Below are positions 17,611 to 27,064 of a stretch of DNA of 64,000 nt, one piece after another. Both the position numbers and the translations under genes were made by a program. The notes under the pieces are model-generated. The model was not told the DNA's origin. It did no database searches and saw nothing but the letters and a program-made list of their open reading frames with translations. Source of the stretch: Bacteroidales bacterium (GTDB lineage: Bacteria; Bacteroidota; Bacteroidia; Bacteroidales; UBA1556); the NCBI GenBank assembly GCA_027064095.1, contig JAMOQI010000057.1, positions 30,646 through 94,645 on the forward strand, in the 5' to 3' direction. How positions within the stretch are numbered: the first letter of the stretch is position 1; each line of letters opens with the position of its first letter.

Positions 17611-18429
17611 ATGAATTCTGGACAGAAAAAACATCCTATTGAGCTGATTGATAGCATAAAAATGCAATTGGAAAAGCTTGTTAATTATGAGCAGAAAGCA
17701 CCTTTAATTGAGGTTGATATTGTTAAAGAGAATATAAGGAATCTTTATGAATTAGTGGATAGTATGTTTTTAGATTCTGCTAATTTTTCAAAACCTGAGA
17801 TAGAAGCTATTGATAAAGAAATAGAGGATTTGCTTGATGAGGCTAACAATGAGTTTGAAGTTAAAAAGGAAACACAAATTAGGGAGCAGGAAGAAATTTT
17901 GGACGCTCAATTAGAAGTTGAAGATGTGGAACCTGAAGTTACTGAAGATAATATCGAAGATACAATTGCTTCAATTGAGGAAGAGCTTGAAGATGTGGAA
18001 GAGGAAAAAATAAAGGAACCTGTAAAAGAAAGGCCTAGCCTTAGAAAAATTGAAAAGAAAGCTGAACAGAAGGTAGATAAAACAAATAGTGGGAAGAAAA
18101 AAATTGTTCATGTACTTGATATAGAAGTTGAACAGGAAGATGAAGAAAATGAGGAAAAAGAGGATGCTTTAATGGGACAAAAATTGAAAAGGAAAGCAAT
18201 TAAAAGCCTTAAACATGGAATAGGTATTAATGATAAGTTTATGATTATTAATGATTTATTTGAAGGTAGAGCTAAAGATTTTAATGCTGCCATAAAAGAA
18301 CTAGATAATAAAGAGAATCTTCAATCAGCTATTTTTCTTTTAGAAGATATGAAAGATGAGAATCTTTGGGAAACAAAAGACAATGCTTATATTCAATTAA
18401 AAAGTTATATCGAACGTAGATATATGTAA
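17611..18429 (+). CDS. Conserved acidic Bacteroidota protein of unknown function
   Basis: A 272-residue cytoplasmic-looking protein with no signal or membrane segment. Residues 1-75 are predicted helical. A Glu-rich, low-complexity middle (about 80-190) has several EE runs and Lys-rich patches. The C-terminal 75 residues are well ordered and conserved in type: GIGINDKFMIINDLFEGRAK followed by DFNAAIKELDNKEN and a helical end with WETKDNAYIQLKSYIERRYM. Proteins with this C-terminus are common in Bacteroidota as hypothetical proteins; no function is known to me. It is followed by a strong terminator and stands alone. Confidence 0.75.
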   Translation: MNSGQKKHPIELIDSIKMQLEKLVNYEQKAPLIEVDIVKENIRNLYELVDSMFLDSANFSKPEIEAIDKEIEDLLDEANNEFEVKKETQIREQEEILDAQLEVEDVEPEVTEDNIEDTIASIEEELEDVEEEKIKEPVKERPSLRKIEKKAEQKVDKTNSGKKKIVHVLDIEVEQEDEENEEKEDALMGQKLKRKAIKSLKHGIGINDKFMIINDLFEGRAKDFNAAIKELDNKENLQSAIFLLEDMKDENLWETKDNAYIQLKSYIERRYM

Positions 18430-18470
18430 TATAGTTTTGAAAAGATAATAAAGTGTAATAAAGCAAAAAT

Positions 18471-18506
18471 AAAAGGCTGCTCTTGTAAAAAAGGGCAGCC
18501 TTTTTA
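18471..18506 (+). terminator. Rho-independent terminator after the acidic protein gene
   Basis: A 14-bp stem (AAAAGGCTGCTCTT pairing with AAGGGCAGCCTTTT, one G-U) around the 6-base loop GTAAAA, ending in a T-run, 41 nt after the stop at 18429. Confidence 0.85.
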
Positions 18507-18910
18507 TTGCTACAAAATAATAACAAGGCTATTATATAATGTTTTATGACAATTTATATGTAGATGTAAAATGCTAACTAAAAATCACTATAAAAAATTG
18601 TTTGTAGATACTTATTCATTAAAGATAAATAATCTTAAAGATAGACTTGTGATTTAGCAATTTTACCAGTCGAATTTGCATAATAATGTCAATCATTTAA
18701 ATTTCTTTTTTTGTTTGAGCAAAATCCAATATCATTGGGTGAAGAAATTTATGTAGTACTGAGAGCTTGTACAGAATATAATATTGAAATTGTGATGTTA
18801 GATATTTGTTATGGAATAAAAAGGAAATGCTAATATTTATTTGTTAATTAGCAAAATATTCAACATTTTTAATTAAATTCGTGCTCATAAAAACACCTTA
18901 AATATTTATA
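18507..18910. other. Intergenic region upstream of the histidine kinase gene
   Basis: About 400 AT-rich bases. No RNA gene or clear promoter was recognised. One short open stretch of 48 codons on the plus strand ends at a TAA at 18831-18833; its end (GEEIYVVLRACTEYNIEIVM and a few more) has the composition of real protein but no start codon or relative that I recognise, so it may be a gene remnant or chance. Confidence 0.35.
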
Positions 18911-21900
18911 GTGCTTAAAATCATTGACAATATTCATTTAATTTTTCAGGGGATAAACAGAGGAGTTAAATTTATACTACAAATTCTGTTATTGCAATTG
19001 TCTTATAAATTATCTGTTTTTCGTATAATTAGCAAGGTTGAAAGTAGACCTAATACTGTTATTATTAGTACATTTTTCTTGCTATTTCAAATTATTTCTT
19101 ATGCTCAATCAAATTCTATAGATTATAAAGTACAGCGCATAACTACTGAGATTCAAAAGACATTACCCGGAATTTCGCAAAATACTATTCGTTGTATATA
19201 CGAAGATCATAAAGGTCTACTTTGGTTTGGTACATGGGATGGACTAAATCGGTATGATGGTATCCGTTTTGATATTTTTAGAATGAAAGTAGGCGATAGT
19301 AAAACGAACCTAAGTAATAATACTATTAATGTTATCACTCAAGACAAACAGAAAAATATTTGGGTGGGGACTGATGGTGGTATTAATTGTTTAAGGTATA
19401 TAGATTTTAAAAGAGAAAACATAGAGCTGTCAATTCGATATCCCATATTAGATGACACTATTCATGCTATTTATGTTGATGCTCAAAATAGGATATGGGT
19501 AGGTACTCAAAAAGGTTTGTATATTATTAACTCTCAAAGAGACAGCGTGATATCCTTGTCAAAACTGGTTAAAAATGAAACTGAATTAGATGAGATTGAA
19601 ATACGGCAAATTGTAAAATTTGATGATAGATATGTTTGGGTTGGTACTTCTAATGGTATTTATAAAATAAGTGTTATTGATGAGAAGATATATCATTATG
19701 CTAAACCACTGATAAGCGACAATCATATTACTTTTATTGAAAATTTTCATGATAGCATTATGTTTATTGGTTCAGAAAATGGATTAAATATTTTGTGCTC
19801 GGATAAAGATACCATTGAACAATTGTATCCTTTCTCTAATGATATTGGTGAAAATGTTTTTTTAAGTGGAATGCTTTTTAATGAAAAAGAATTCCTATTT
19901 GGGGTCTCGGTTCATGGTTTAATTAAATATAATATTGAAAACAAAAAATTTAGTCCTTTTAAATTTCCAAATATTGGTAAGACAAAGAATGGAGCTTTTA
20001 ATCCGCAAGATGAGGATATTTCTTGCATGAAAAAAGATCAGTATAATAATTTGTGGTTAGGGACAGCATGGAATGGATTTATATGTTTAAGCCCGGAACC
20101 ATTATTTTTTAAGACATTTAATGCAAATGATGGAGGATTTAACGACAATCATATTTGGTCGTTTTGTTACAACAATGATGAGCTATGGGTTGGAACAGAA
20201 AAAGGTGTCAATATTTATAATAATAACACTCATAAAATTAGATTTATAACTAAGAAGAATGGACTATCATCAAATAGAATACGTTCTATAACAAGGGATA
20301 AATATGGTCGTATGTGGGTTGGTACATTTGATAAAGGGATAAATATTATCAATAATGATGGTTCAATTATTCACTTTATTTACAAAGATTCTAATTCGGT
20401 ATTGCCTAATAATACAGTGTGGAATATGCTAGAAGACACTTCGGGATATATGTGGGTGAGTACTTTTGGAGGACTAGTTAAAATAGACTATACAAACTTT
20501 ACTTCAATCATTTATGCCCACAATCCTCAAGATAATTCCTCACTAAGTGCAAATTATGTTTATAATTCCAGCTTTGATAGCTTTGGTAGATTGTGGGTAA
20601 GCACTTATCATGGATTAAATTTGTTTCAACCAAAGACAAATAGTTTTAAAAGATATTATCATGAAGAAGGAAATCCAGCTAGTTTAAGTACAAATAAAAT
20701 ATTTAAAGTTTATGATGATGGCGAAGGCTATCTTTGGATAGCTACCATTGGTGGAGGACTGAATAGACTTAATCTCAATAGCGAGGAAATAGATTGGTTT
20801 ACAACTAAAGACGGATTATCTAATAATATAATTTATAGCCTTATTGACGATGGTATGGGCTATCTTTGGTTGAGCAGCAACCTTGGGATAAATAGGTTGA
20901 ATATACATACGTTGATTGTTAATACTTATAATGTTGATGATGGGCTTCAGTCATCAGAGTTTAATTTTGGCGCTGATTTGATTGATGACAATCATAATAT
21001 ATATATGGGGGGAATGAAAGGTTTTAATGTTTTTAATCCTAGAAAGATAAATAATAAAGAATATCAAGCAGATTTATGTATTAGTGCCTTTAATGTGCCT
21101 AAAAGTGGAAGTATTTATAGTGTAGATTTTGGTGATACAGTTTATTTAAAACCGAGTTTAAACTCTTTTGAAATAGAATATACAAAGCTAAACCTTAAGA
21201 ATTCATCCAAGGAGATTTTCCGACACAAACTTATTAATTATGAAACTGATTGGATAAATAATAATGGCGTATTAGCAAAAGCAACGTACACAAATGTTCC
21301 CTCCGGAAAGTATGTGTTTTCACTGCAATCTGCTGATAAATATGGCGTATGGAATACTGAACCATATTATTTAACAATTATTGTTGAAGAGGATTGGTAT
21401 AAAACATTTTGGTTCCTTTCAGTTGTTATTTTAGTGTTACTAATAATAATTGTTGTTGTTGTTAGACTGAGGTTTAAAAGATTAAAATTTAAGTCGAATG
21501 TCGAGAAACAAATTTATCAACTTGAAAAACAATCATTGCGATTGCAAATGAATCCACATTTTGTCTTTAATACACTTAATTCTATTCAAAGTTTTATACT
21601 GAATAATGAAAAAGAAGAATCAATTTCGTATCTCTCTAAGTTCTCTAAGTTAATGAGGATAATACTCAATAATAGTAGCAAAAGTATTATTCCGCTTGAA
21701 AACGAAATAGAAATGTTAAATCATTATATAGTTTTGGAGCAACTTCGTTTTGATAATAGATTTGATTATGAAATATTTGTTGATAAATACATTGATAAAG
21801 AGTTTGTTAGTATACCCGGTATGCTTATACAGATATATGTAGAAAATGCAATTATTCATGGTCTTGCACCACTCAAAGAGAGAAGAGGGAAGCTGAGAAT

Positions 21901-22168
21901 TAGTTTTGATTTAAAAGATAATAAGCTCCGGTGTACTATTGAAGATAATGGAGTGGGAAGGAGCTTTTATGAGAATAAATCTGATAAATTGCATGAATCT
22001 AAAGGGATGCTAATTAGTAAAAAACGTCTGGAAATATTAAATAGAAGTTCTAATGAGCCTCCATTGCATATTTATGATTTAGTAGATGAAAATGGAACTG
22101 CTATCGGTACAAGAGTGATATTAATAATTGATATAGAATATATTAGCGAACATGATGGTTTTAAATAA
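18911..22168 (+). CDS. Two-component sensor: Reg_prop beta-propellers, Y_Y_Y domain and LytS-type histidine kinase
   Basis: A 1085-residue membrane sensor. After an N-terminal signal/anchor (TVIISTFFLLFQIISYAQ, about residues 49-66) come many Reg_prop repeats such as IRCIYEDHKGLLWFGTWDGL and IWVGTDGGINCL, making two periplasmic beta-propellers (about 75-730), then a Y_Y_Y domain. One membrane helix (FWFLSVVILVLLIIIVVVV, near 833-852) leads to a LytS/YehU-type kinase: QMNPHFVFNTLNSIQSFIL with the phospho-His near 882, and an HATPase region with NAIIHGLAP and IEDNGVGRS. The start is a GTG with an in-frame stop just upstream; the roughly 48 residues before the signal helix are unusually long, so a later TTG start is possible. 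The LytTR regulator follows 27 nt downstream. Confidence 0.9.
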   Translation: MLKIIDNIHLIFQGINRGVKFILQILLLQLSYKLSVFRIISKVESRPNTVIISTFFLLFQIISYAQSNSIDYKVQRITTEIQKTLPGISQNTIRCIYEDHKGLLWFGTWDGLNRYDGIRFDIFRMKVGDSKTNLSNNTINVITQDKQKNIWVGTDGGINCLRYIDFKRENIELSIRYPILDDTIHAIYVDAQNRIWVGTQKGLYIINSQRDSVISLSKLVKNETELDEIEIRQIVKFDDRYVWVGTSNGIYKISVIDEKIYHYAKPLISDNHITFIENFHDSIMFIGSENGLNILCSDKDTIEQLYPFSNDIGENVFLSGMLFNEKEFLFGVSVHGLIKYNIENKKFSPFKFPNIGKTKNGAFNPQDEDISCMKKDQYNNLWLGTAWNGFICLSPEPLFFKTFNANDGGFNDNHIWSFCYNNDELWVGTEKGVNIYNNNTHKIRFITKKNGLSSNRIRSITRDKYGRMWVGTFDKGINIINNDGSIIHFIYKDSNSVLPNNTVWNMLEDTSGYMWVSTFGGLVKIDYTNFTSIIYAHNPQDNSSLSANYVYNSSFDSFGRLWVSTYHGLNLFQPKTNSFKRYYHEEGNPASLSTNKIFKVYDDGEGYLWIATIGGGLNRLNLNSEEIDWFTTKDGLSNNIIYSLIDDGMGYLWLSSNLGINRLNIHTLIVNTYNVDDGLQSSEFNFGADLIDDNHNIYMGGMKGFNVFNPRKINNKEYQADLCISAFNVPKSGSIYSVDFGDTVYLKPSLNSFEIEYTKLNLKNSSKEIFRHKLINYETDWINNNGVLAKATYTNVPSGKYVFSLQSADKYGVWNTEPYYLTIIVEEDWYKTFWFLSVVILVLLIIIVVVVRLRFKRLKFKSNVEKQIYQLEKQSLRLQMNPHFVFNTLNSIQSFILNNEKEESISYLSKFSKLMRIILNNSSKSIIPLENEIEMLNHYIVLEQLRFDNRFDYEIFVDKYIDKEFVSIPGMLIQIYVENAIIHGLAPLKERRGKLRISFDLKDNKLRCTIEDNGVGRSFYENKSDKLHESKGMLISKKRLEILNRSSNEPPLHIYDLVDENGTAIGTRVILIIDIEYISEHDGFK

Positions 22169-22195
22169 GGAGTGTAGAATTTAAATATTTGTATA

Positions 22196-22945
22196 ATGAG
22201 AATGTTGAATACAGTTATAATAGATGATGAAGAAAAGTCAAGGCAAACGCTTAGGCAAATGCTTTCGCTATTTTGTAAGAATGTCCAAATTATTGGTGAA
22301 GCAAAGGATGTTAGAACAGGCTTTGAGTTGCTTTCAATTGTAAAGCCGGATTTGGTATTTCTAGATATAAAGATGCCTGATGGAAATGGTTTTGACCTAA
22401 TTCGTAAATTAAATTCACGAAATTTCAATCTTATCTTTACAACTGCATTTGACCAGTATGCTATCAAGGCATTTAAGTTTAATGCAATTGACTATTTGCT
22501 AAAACCTATTGATACAGATGAGCTTAAAGCGGCGGTAGATAAGGCGGGAAAATATATTCTAACTAATAAGACAAATGTCGATAATCTTATTAGCAATACT
22601 TTAGAAGAAAATAAGGAGGACCAGAAAATAGTTTTATCTACAGCGGAAGGAATGCATATTATTAAGGTGAAGAATATTATCCGATGCCAAGCTGATGATT
22701 ATTATACAAATTACTTTTTAAATGATGGTCGTAGGATTATGATATCAAAGACTTTGAAAGAAAGTGAAGAATTGCTTATTGATTACAATTTTATTCGCCC
22801 TCATCGTTCACACCTGATAAATATCTCATATATTAAAAAGTATGTAAAATCTGATGGTGGTTATATCGTACTCGCCGACGATTCAAAAATACCTGTATCT
22901 CGTCGTAAGAAAGATATAATGGCTGAATATCTTAAAGGAATTTAA
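22196..22945 (+). CDS. LytR/AlgR family response regulator (receiver plus LytTR domain)
   Basis: A 249-residue transcription regulator. The receiver domain (about 3-120) has the acidic pair in VIIDDEEKSR, the phospho-acceptor Asp in LVFLDIKMPDGNGFD near residue 59, and conserved Thr and Lys in FTTAFDQYAIKAFK and YLLKPID. The C-terminal LytTR DNA-binding domain (about 145-245) includes IIRCQADDYYTNYFLNDGR and FIRPHRSHLINISYIKKYV. It follows the LytS-type kinase gene after 27 nt, the usual arrangement of cognate pairs. The inner signal and target genes are unknown. Confidence 0.95.
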   Translation: MRMLNTVIIDDEEKSRQTLRQMLSLFCKNVQIIGEAKDVRTGFELLSIVKPDLVFLDIKMPDGNGFDLIRKLNSRNFNLIFTTAFDQYAIKAFKFNAIDYLLKPIDTDELKAAVDKAGKYILTNKTNVDNLISNTLEENKEDQKIVLSTAEGMHIIKVKNIIRCQADDYYTNYFLNDGRRIMISKTLKESEELLIDYNFIRPHRSHLINISYIKKYVKSDGGYIVLADDSKIPVSRRKKDIMAEYLKGI

Positions 22946-23001
22946 TAATTCTTTTTTCTTTAATTTAAGTAATTATCACTTTGAATAAAGGTTTGTTAAA
23001 T

Positions 23002-24015
23002 TCATTCACTACATTTTAGCAGTATTTTACCTTGCGACATATTGGTTTTATATGAATTTACAGCTTCTTCCACTTTTTCAATATTTATTGTTTTGCTGAT
23101 TGTTGTTTTAAGTTCATTTTTTAGTAAGCTCTGAGCTTTTTTAATTCTTTTCAATGTTTTTATAATACCTTGATTTGAAGAGTAATTTCCTAAATAAAAA
23201 CCTTTAATTTCCTTATTCTGTTGTAATAATACTCTGCTGTCAAAACACGATTTTTCCTCCGATAGATTTGCATATAAATATACTGTGCTGCCTTCCATTC
23301 CTGATAAGATATAATCATTTGTACTTAGACCTCCAACAGCATCAAAGAATAATGTGATATTTAGTTTTTTTGTTAGTTCTTTTAAATCCTCAGGAAAAGA
23401 AGAACTACTGCTATTAAGGACGTATTTGGCCCCTAGTTCTTTTAATGATTCAACTTGTTTATCGTTTCTAACAATACTTACTAAATCAAAATTTTCCTTA
23501 ATGGATAGGGCGATAAGCATTTTCCCAAGTGCGCCTCCTGCTGCATTATTTACAAAAGCTTTTGTTTTATGTTTAGCCATAATATCTACAAAAGCCAAGG
23601 CTGTAAGTGGATTTACTATTAGTGATGCAGCCTGTTTAAAGTCTATGTTATCAGGTGTGGGTATAACGTGCATAGCCGAAGTAAGTGTATATTCAGCCCA
23701 AGTTCCTCCCAAATTATCGGAAGAAGTACAGCTTACTTTTTTCCCCATTCTTACTGCTGGGATAATTCCTCCACCTACAGCAATAACAGTTCCACTGCCT
23801 TCAATGCCGGGAATAATTGGATAATTAGGTTTATTTATATAGGTGCCTTGTAGCATACTTAAATCTGAGGGATTAATTGATGCATACTCCATTTTAACCA
23901 ATACTTGACCTTTACCGGGTTTAGGTACATCAACCATTTTTATCTCTAATTTTCCCCCTTGAGAAGATTGTACAACAGCTCTCATTTGCTTCGGAATGTC
24001 AATTTTTATAGCCAT
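23002..24015 (-). CDS. MDR-family zinc-independent alcohol dehydrogenase / quinone oxidoreductase
   Basis: A 337-residue medium-chain dehydrogenase/reductase. GroES-like N-terminal half with VLVKMEYASINPSDL and PIIPGIEGSGTVIAVGGG; Rossmann part with AFVNNAAGGALGKMLIALS as the NAD(P)-binding stretch, in place of the more usual AGAGGVG form. The structural and catalytic zinc Cys ligands of true alcohol dehydrogenases are missing, so it is closer to quinone oxidoreductases and enoyl reductases. The substrate is unknown. It stands alone between two intergenic gaps. Confidence 0.85.
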   Translation of the reverse strand: MAIKIDIPKQMRAVVQSSQGGKLEIKMVDVPKPGKGQVLVKMEYASINPSDLSMLQGTYINKPNYPIIPGIEGSGTVIAVGGGIIPAVRMGKKVSCTSSDNLGGTWAEYTLTSAMHVIPTPDNIDFKQAASLIVNPLTALAFVDIMAKHKTKAFVNNAAGGALGKMLIALSIKENFDLVSIVRNDKQVESLKELGAKYVLNSSSSSFPEDLKELTKKLNITLFFDAVGGLSTNDYILSGMEGSTVYLYANLSEEKSCFDSRVLLQQNKEIKGFYLGNYSSNQGIIKTLKRIKKAQSLLKNELKTTISKTINIEKVEEAVNSYKTNMSQGKILLKCSE

Positions 24016-24324
24016 AACTGTATCAACTTTTGATGCTACTTATTTATGTAAATATTATAGAAATGCAAAAGTACAAAATGTACAAACATTAAATATTTTA
24101 TTAATCTTTATTGCAATTTTGTTCCCATTTGCTAATTTTTTTTATCAAGTTTTTTAGAATAAAGAGGTACTTTTTTCATTACTTTTAATAATTTTATTTA
24201 CATAAAAGCGTGAATAATAGACATATATAGCTTTTTTGTTTGTTTGTGGATAATATTTATTTAGTTCTATTCTAAATAAGGCAAATTTTTAATATTTTTA
24301 TGGCTTAATTAAAGCACTTAATTC
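24016..24324. other. Intergenic region between divergent MDR and fur-like genes
   Basis: About 310 AT-rich bases. On the minus strand TACTTTTG at 24066-24073 fits TAnnTTTG and could serve the MDR gene. No inverted repeat resembling a Fur box, RNA gene or open frame was recognised. Confidence 0.35.
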
Positions 24325-24792
24325 ATGATACCTAAGAATCATAAAATGGACGATAGTTATGAAACTGTAAAACAGATTTTTACTAACTATCTTGAACAAA
24401 AGGGACATCGTAAAACTCCAGAGAGATTCTCTATACTTAGAGAGATTTATTCTAGTGAAAAACATTTTGATATTGAGTCACTATACTCTCAAATGAAAAA
24501 GAATAAATATCGTGTTAGTAGAGCTACTTTATATAATACAATAGATATTTTACAACAATGTAAATTGGTAACAAAGCATCAATTTGGTAATAATAGTGCT
24601 CAATTTGAAAAATCTTATAAATTTAAGCAACACGACCATATTATTTGTTCAAAGGACGGAAAAATTATCGAATTTTGTGACCCTAGGATTCAGGAGATTC
24701 AAGATTCTTTAGAGAAGTTATTTAATATTAAAATTAGCCATCATTCTTTGACTTTTTATGCAGATTGTACTTCTGAAAATGAGTCAAAGTAA
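24325..24792 (+). CDS. Fur family transcriptional regulator
   Basis: A 155-residue ferric-uptake-regulator family protein. The winged helix shows in [40 protein letters not shown] and [16 protein letters not shown]. The dimerisation/metal part has [19 protein letters not shown], giving His and Cys in the usual region, but the paired CxxC zinc motifs of classical Fur are absent (single Cys only). The start could be the ATG at 24325 or the one at 24346. It sits 11 nt before purA, an arrangement seen in many Bacteroidota. Whether it senses iron, zinc or peroxide cannot be read from sequence. Confidence 0.9.
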   Translation: MIPKNHKMDDSYETVKQIFTNYLEQKGHRKTPERFSILREIYSSEKHFDIESLYSQMKKNKYRVSRATLYNTIDILQQCKLVTKHQFGNNSAQFEKSYKFKQHDHIICSKDGKIIEFCDPRIQEIQDSLEKLFNIKISHHSLTFYADCTSENESK

Positions 24793-24803
24793 TATTCTTT
24801 CTT

Positions 24804-26108
24804 ATGAACAAAATGAAAGTTGACATCCTTTTAGGCCTTCAATGGGGAGATGAAGGAAAAGGAAAAATTGTGGATGTATTTACCCCTAAGTATGACATTA
24901 TTGCACGCTTTCAAGGCGGACCTAATGCTGGTCACACATTAGAATTTAATGGTCAAAAGCATATTTTACATACTATTCCTTCAGGAATATTTCACCCTGA
25001 GACCATTAATATAATTGGCAATGGTGTAATAATTGATCTTAAAATTTTACAAGATGAATTAGAAAAGCTTAAGGATAAAGGTGCTGAACCATGTAAAAAC
25101 CTTTTTATTTCAAAGAAATCGCATCTTATTCTTCCTTCTCATAGAATGTTGGACGCGGCATACGAAAAGTCCAAAGGCGATTCTAAAATTGGATCTACTT
25201 TAAAAGGAATTGGACCAACATATACTGATAAAATAGCACGTTTAGGCCTTCGAATAGGAGATATATCTATGGCTAATTTTATGGAGCGTTATGAGAAATT
25301 AAAATCCCTACATTTTGATATTTTAAAAACATATTCTTTTGATATAAATCAGCATACAATAGATGGGTTAAAGTTTGATGAATATGAACAAAAGTGGCTT
25401 AATGCGATAGATTATATCAGTGATATTAAAACTATTGATGGTGAGCAATTTATAAATGATAGTCTAAAAGCTGGTAAAACTGTTTTAGCAGAAGGTGCAC
25501 AAGGAACGTTATTGGATGTTGATTTTGGCTCGTATCCATTTGTCACCTCTTCAAATACTGTAAGTGCTGCAGTTTGTACAGGCTTGGGAGTTGCTCCTAA
25601 TAGTATCGGTAAAGTATTTGGTGTATTTAAGGCTTATTGTACAAGAGTTGGAAGTGGCCCTTTCCCAACAGAGCTTTTTGATAATACAGCTGAGGAGTTG
25701 AGAGTAAAGGGACATGAATATGGCGCTACTACAGGTCGTATAAGACGTTGTGGATGGTTAGACCTCCCTGCTTTACGATACTCTATAATGATTAATGGAG
25801 TTACGGATTTAATAATTACAAAGGCTGATGTAATGGATGATTTTGATGAAATAATGGTGGCAACACATTATAAAATCAATGATAATATGCTTGATTATAT
25901 GCCTTTTGAAGTTTTGGACAAAAACCTTGATGTTGTTTTAGAAGTTCATAAAGGCTGGAAACAGAGTATTACTGATGCAAATGATGAGAATCAATTACCT
26001 GACACTTTTATGGAATATATTGAATATATTGAGAAAGCTGTTGATTGTCAAATTAGTGTTATTTCAGTTGGCCCCGATAGAAAGCAAACTATTATGAGAA
26101 GATTGTAG
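24804..26108 (+). CDS. purA: Adenylosuccinate synthetase
   Basis: A 434-residue enzyme joining IMP and aspartate using GTP, the first committed step to AMP. The N-terminus KVDILLGLQWGDEGKGKIVD carries the GDEGKGK P-loop, then ARFQGGPNAGHTLEF with the catalytic His, ISKKSHLILPSHRMLD, KGIGPTYTDKIARLGLR, the EGAQGTLLDVDFGSYPFVTS block and TTGRIRRCGWLDLPALRYS. All parts of a complete PurA are present. It follows the fur-like gene by 11 nt and is probably cotranscribed with it. Confidence 0.97.
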   Translation: MNKMKVDILLGLQWGDEGKGKIVDVFTPKYDIIARFQGGPNAGHTLEFNGQKHILHTIPSGIFHPETINIIGNGVIIDLKILQDELEKLKDKGAEPCKNLFISKKSHLILPSHRMLDAAYEKSKGDSKIGSTLKGIGPTYTDKIARLGLRIGDISMANFMERYEKLKSLHFDILKTYSFDINQHTIDGLKFDEYEQKWLNAIDYISDIKTIDGEQFINDSLKAGKTVLAEGAQGTLLDVDFGSYPFVTSSNTVSAAVCTGLGVAPNSIGKVFGVFKAYCTRVGSGPFPTELFDNTAEELRVKGHEYGATTGRIRRCGWLDLPALRYSIMINGVTDLIITKADVMDDFDEIMVATHYKINDNMLDYMPFEVLDKNLDVVLEVHKGWKQSITDANDENQLPDTFMEYIEYIEKAVDCQISVISVGPDRKQTIMRRL

Positions 26109-26160
26109 GTTTCTTATTGGAGGTATTTATAGAGAATTAATTTTTAATTTATATAATATT

Positions 26161-26961
26161 ATGAAAAAATTATTGATAGTATTTTTATTATTAGGCTTAA
26201 CTAGTCAATTATCATTTGCCCAGAAATTAATAGACACCCAGAAATTAATAGATACTAAGAAGGTTCCGGTTATTGTTACCAAACGCTTTGCAAAAAAACA
26301 TAGAAATGCTAAAGAAGTTAAGTGGTTTTTATATGATAAGGAGCATAATTATCTTGTTAAGTATTTTACTAATGCAATGGAGTGTGAATCTGTTTATGAT
26401 AATTCAGGTAAAGAATTATCTTCAAAAACAGAGGTGCCTTTAAGTAAACTAAATTCAAAAATATCAGAAGATATTCGCACTAATCACAAAGATAAAAAAG
26501 TAGATAAAGCTTATTTAATAATAAAAGGACCAAGAGAAAAATATTATTCTGTGATTCTATTGAAGAGTCAAGGAAGAAAAAAAGACCCTCTTGTATATGA
26601 AGCTCAGTATAATTTTAATGGCTCGTATTTAACTCTATATGAGCCTGATATTGTTGATGAAGTTGTTGAAGAAAAAGGCGCTGATAAATATGAACAAAAG
26701 ATGGAAGAAGAAACAGAGGAGTTAGAAGGCAGTTATTCATCTGAGAAAATAAGTAAAGGCGATTTGCCTTCTCCAATAATAGATTATATTAAGAATAATT
26801 ATGATGTTGCATATAGGTATAAAGAAATTTATGCAAAGTATAATAATAAATATGGTGATTATTATTATGTGGTACTTAAAAAACAAGGAGAGAAAAAGAA
26901 ATTTGTACACTTTTTCGATATGTATGGGAAGCTGATAAAAGTGGATGAAGTAGAATTATAG
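26161..26961 (+). CDS. Exported protein with PepSY-like domains
   Basis: A 266-residue protein with a signal peptide (LLIVFLLLGLTSQLSFAQ). Two regions look like the PepSY-like (DUF2874) fold of Bacteroidota: VPVIVTKRFAKKHRNAKEVKW (about 32-52) followed by alternating strands, and LPSPIIDYIKNNYDVAYRYK (about 201-220) followed by similar strands. A Glu-rich linker lies between. An 18-bp tandem duplication right after the signal repeats QKLIDT twice. Periplasmic; the role is unknown. A terminator follows 26 nt after the stop. Confidence 0.72.
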   Translation: MKKLLIVFLLLGLTSQLSFAQKLIDTQKLIDTKKVPVIVTKRFAKKHRNAKEVKWFLYDKEHNYLVKYFTNAMECESVYDNSGKELSSKTEVPLSKLNSKISEDIRTNHKDKKVDKAYLIIKGPREKYYSVILLKSQGRKKDPLVYEAQYNFNGSYLTLYEPDIVDEVVEEKGADKYEQKMEEETEELEGSYSSEKISKGDLPSPIIDYIKNNYDVAYRYKEIYAKYNNKYGDYYYVVLKKQGEKKKFVHFFDMYGKLIKVDEVEL

Positions 26962-26987
26962 GATTATATAATTCATAATATAAAATT

Positions 26988-27017
26988 AAAAGCTGCTGAT
27001 TATCAGTGGCTTTTTTT
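26988..27017 (+). terminator. Rho-independent terminator after the PepSY-like gene
   Basis: A 12-bp stem (AAAAGCTGCTGA with TCAGTGGCTTTT, two G-U pairs), a 3-base loop and a T-run of seven. Confidence 0.75.
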
Positions 27018-27029
27018 ATAAAGCTAAAT

Positions 27030-27060
27030 TGTTAGGTTTATTTGTGAATAATCAGGGTTG
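27030..27060. repeat. Intergenic palindromic repeat, core copy D (degenerate)
   Basis: TTGTTAGGTTTATTTGTGAA followed by TAATCAGGGTT matches the core of the repeat family at 13238, 28132 and 31191, with a few substitutions that weaken the inverted repeat. It lies between a terminator and the 3' end of the convergent outer-membrane protein gene. Confidence 0.6.
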
Positions 27061-27064
27061 AAGA

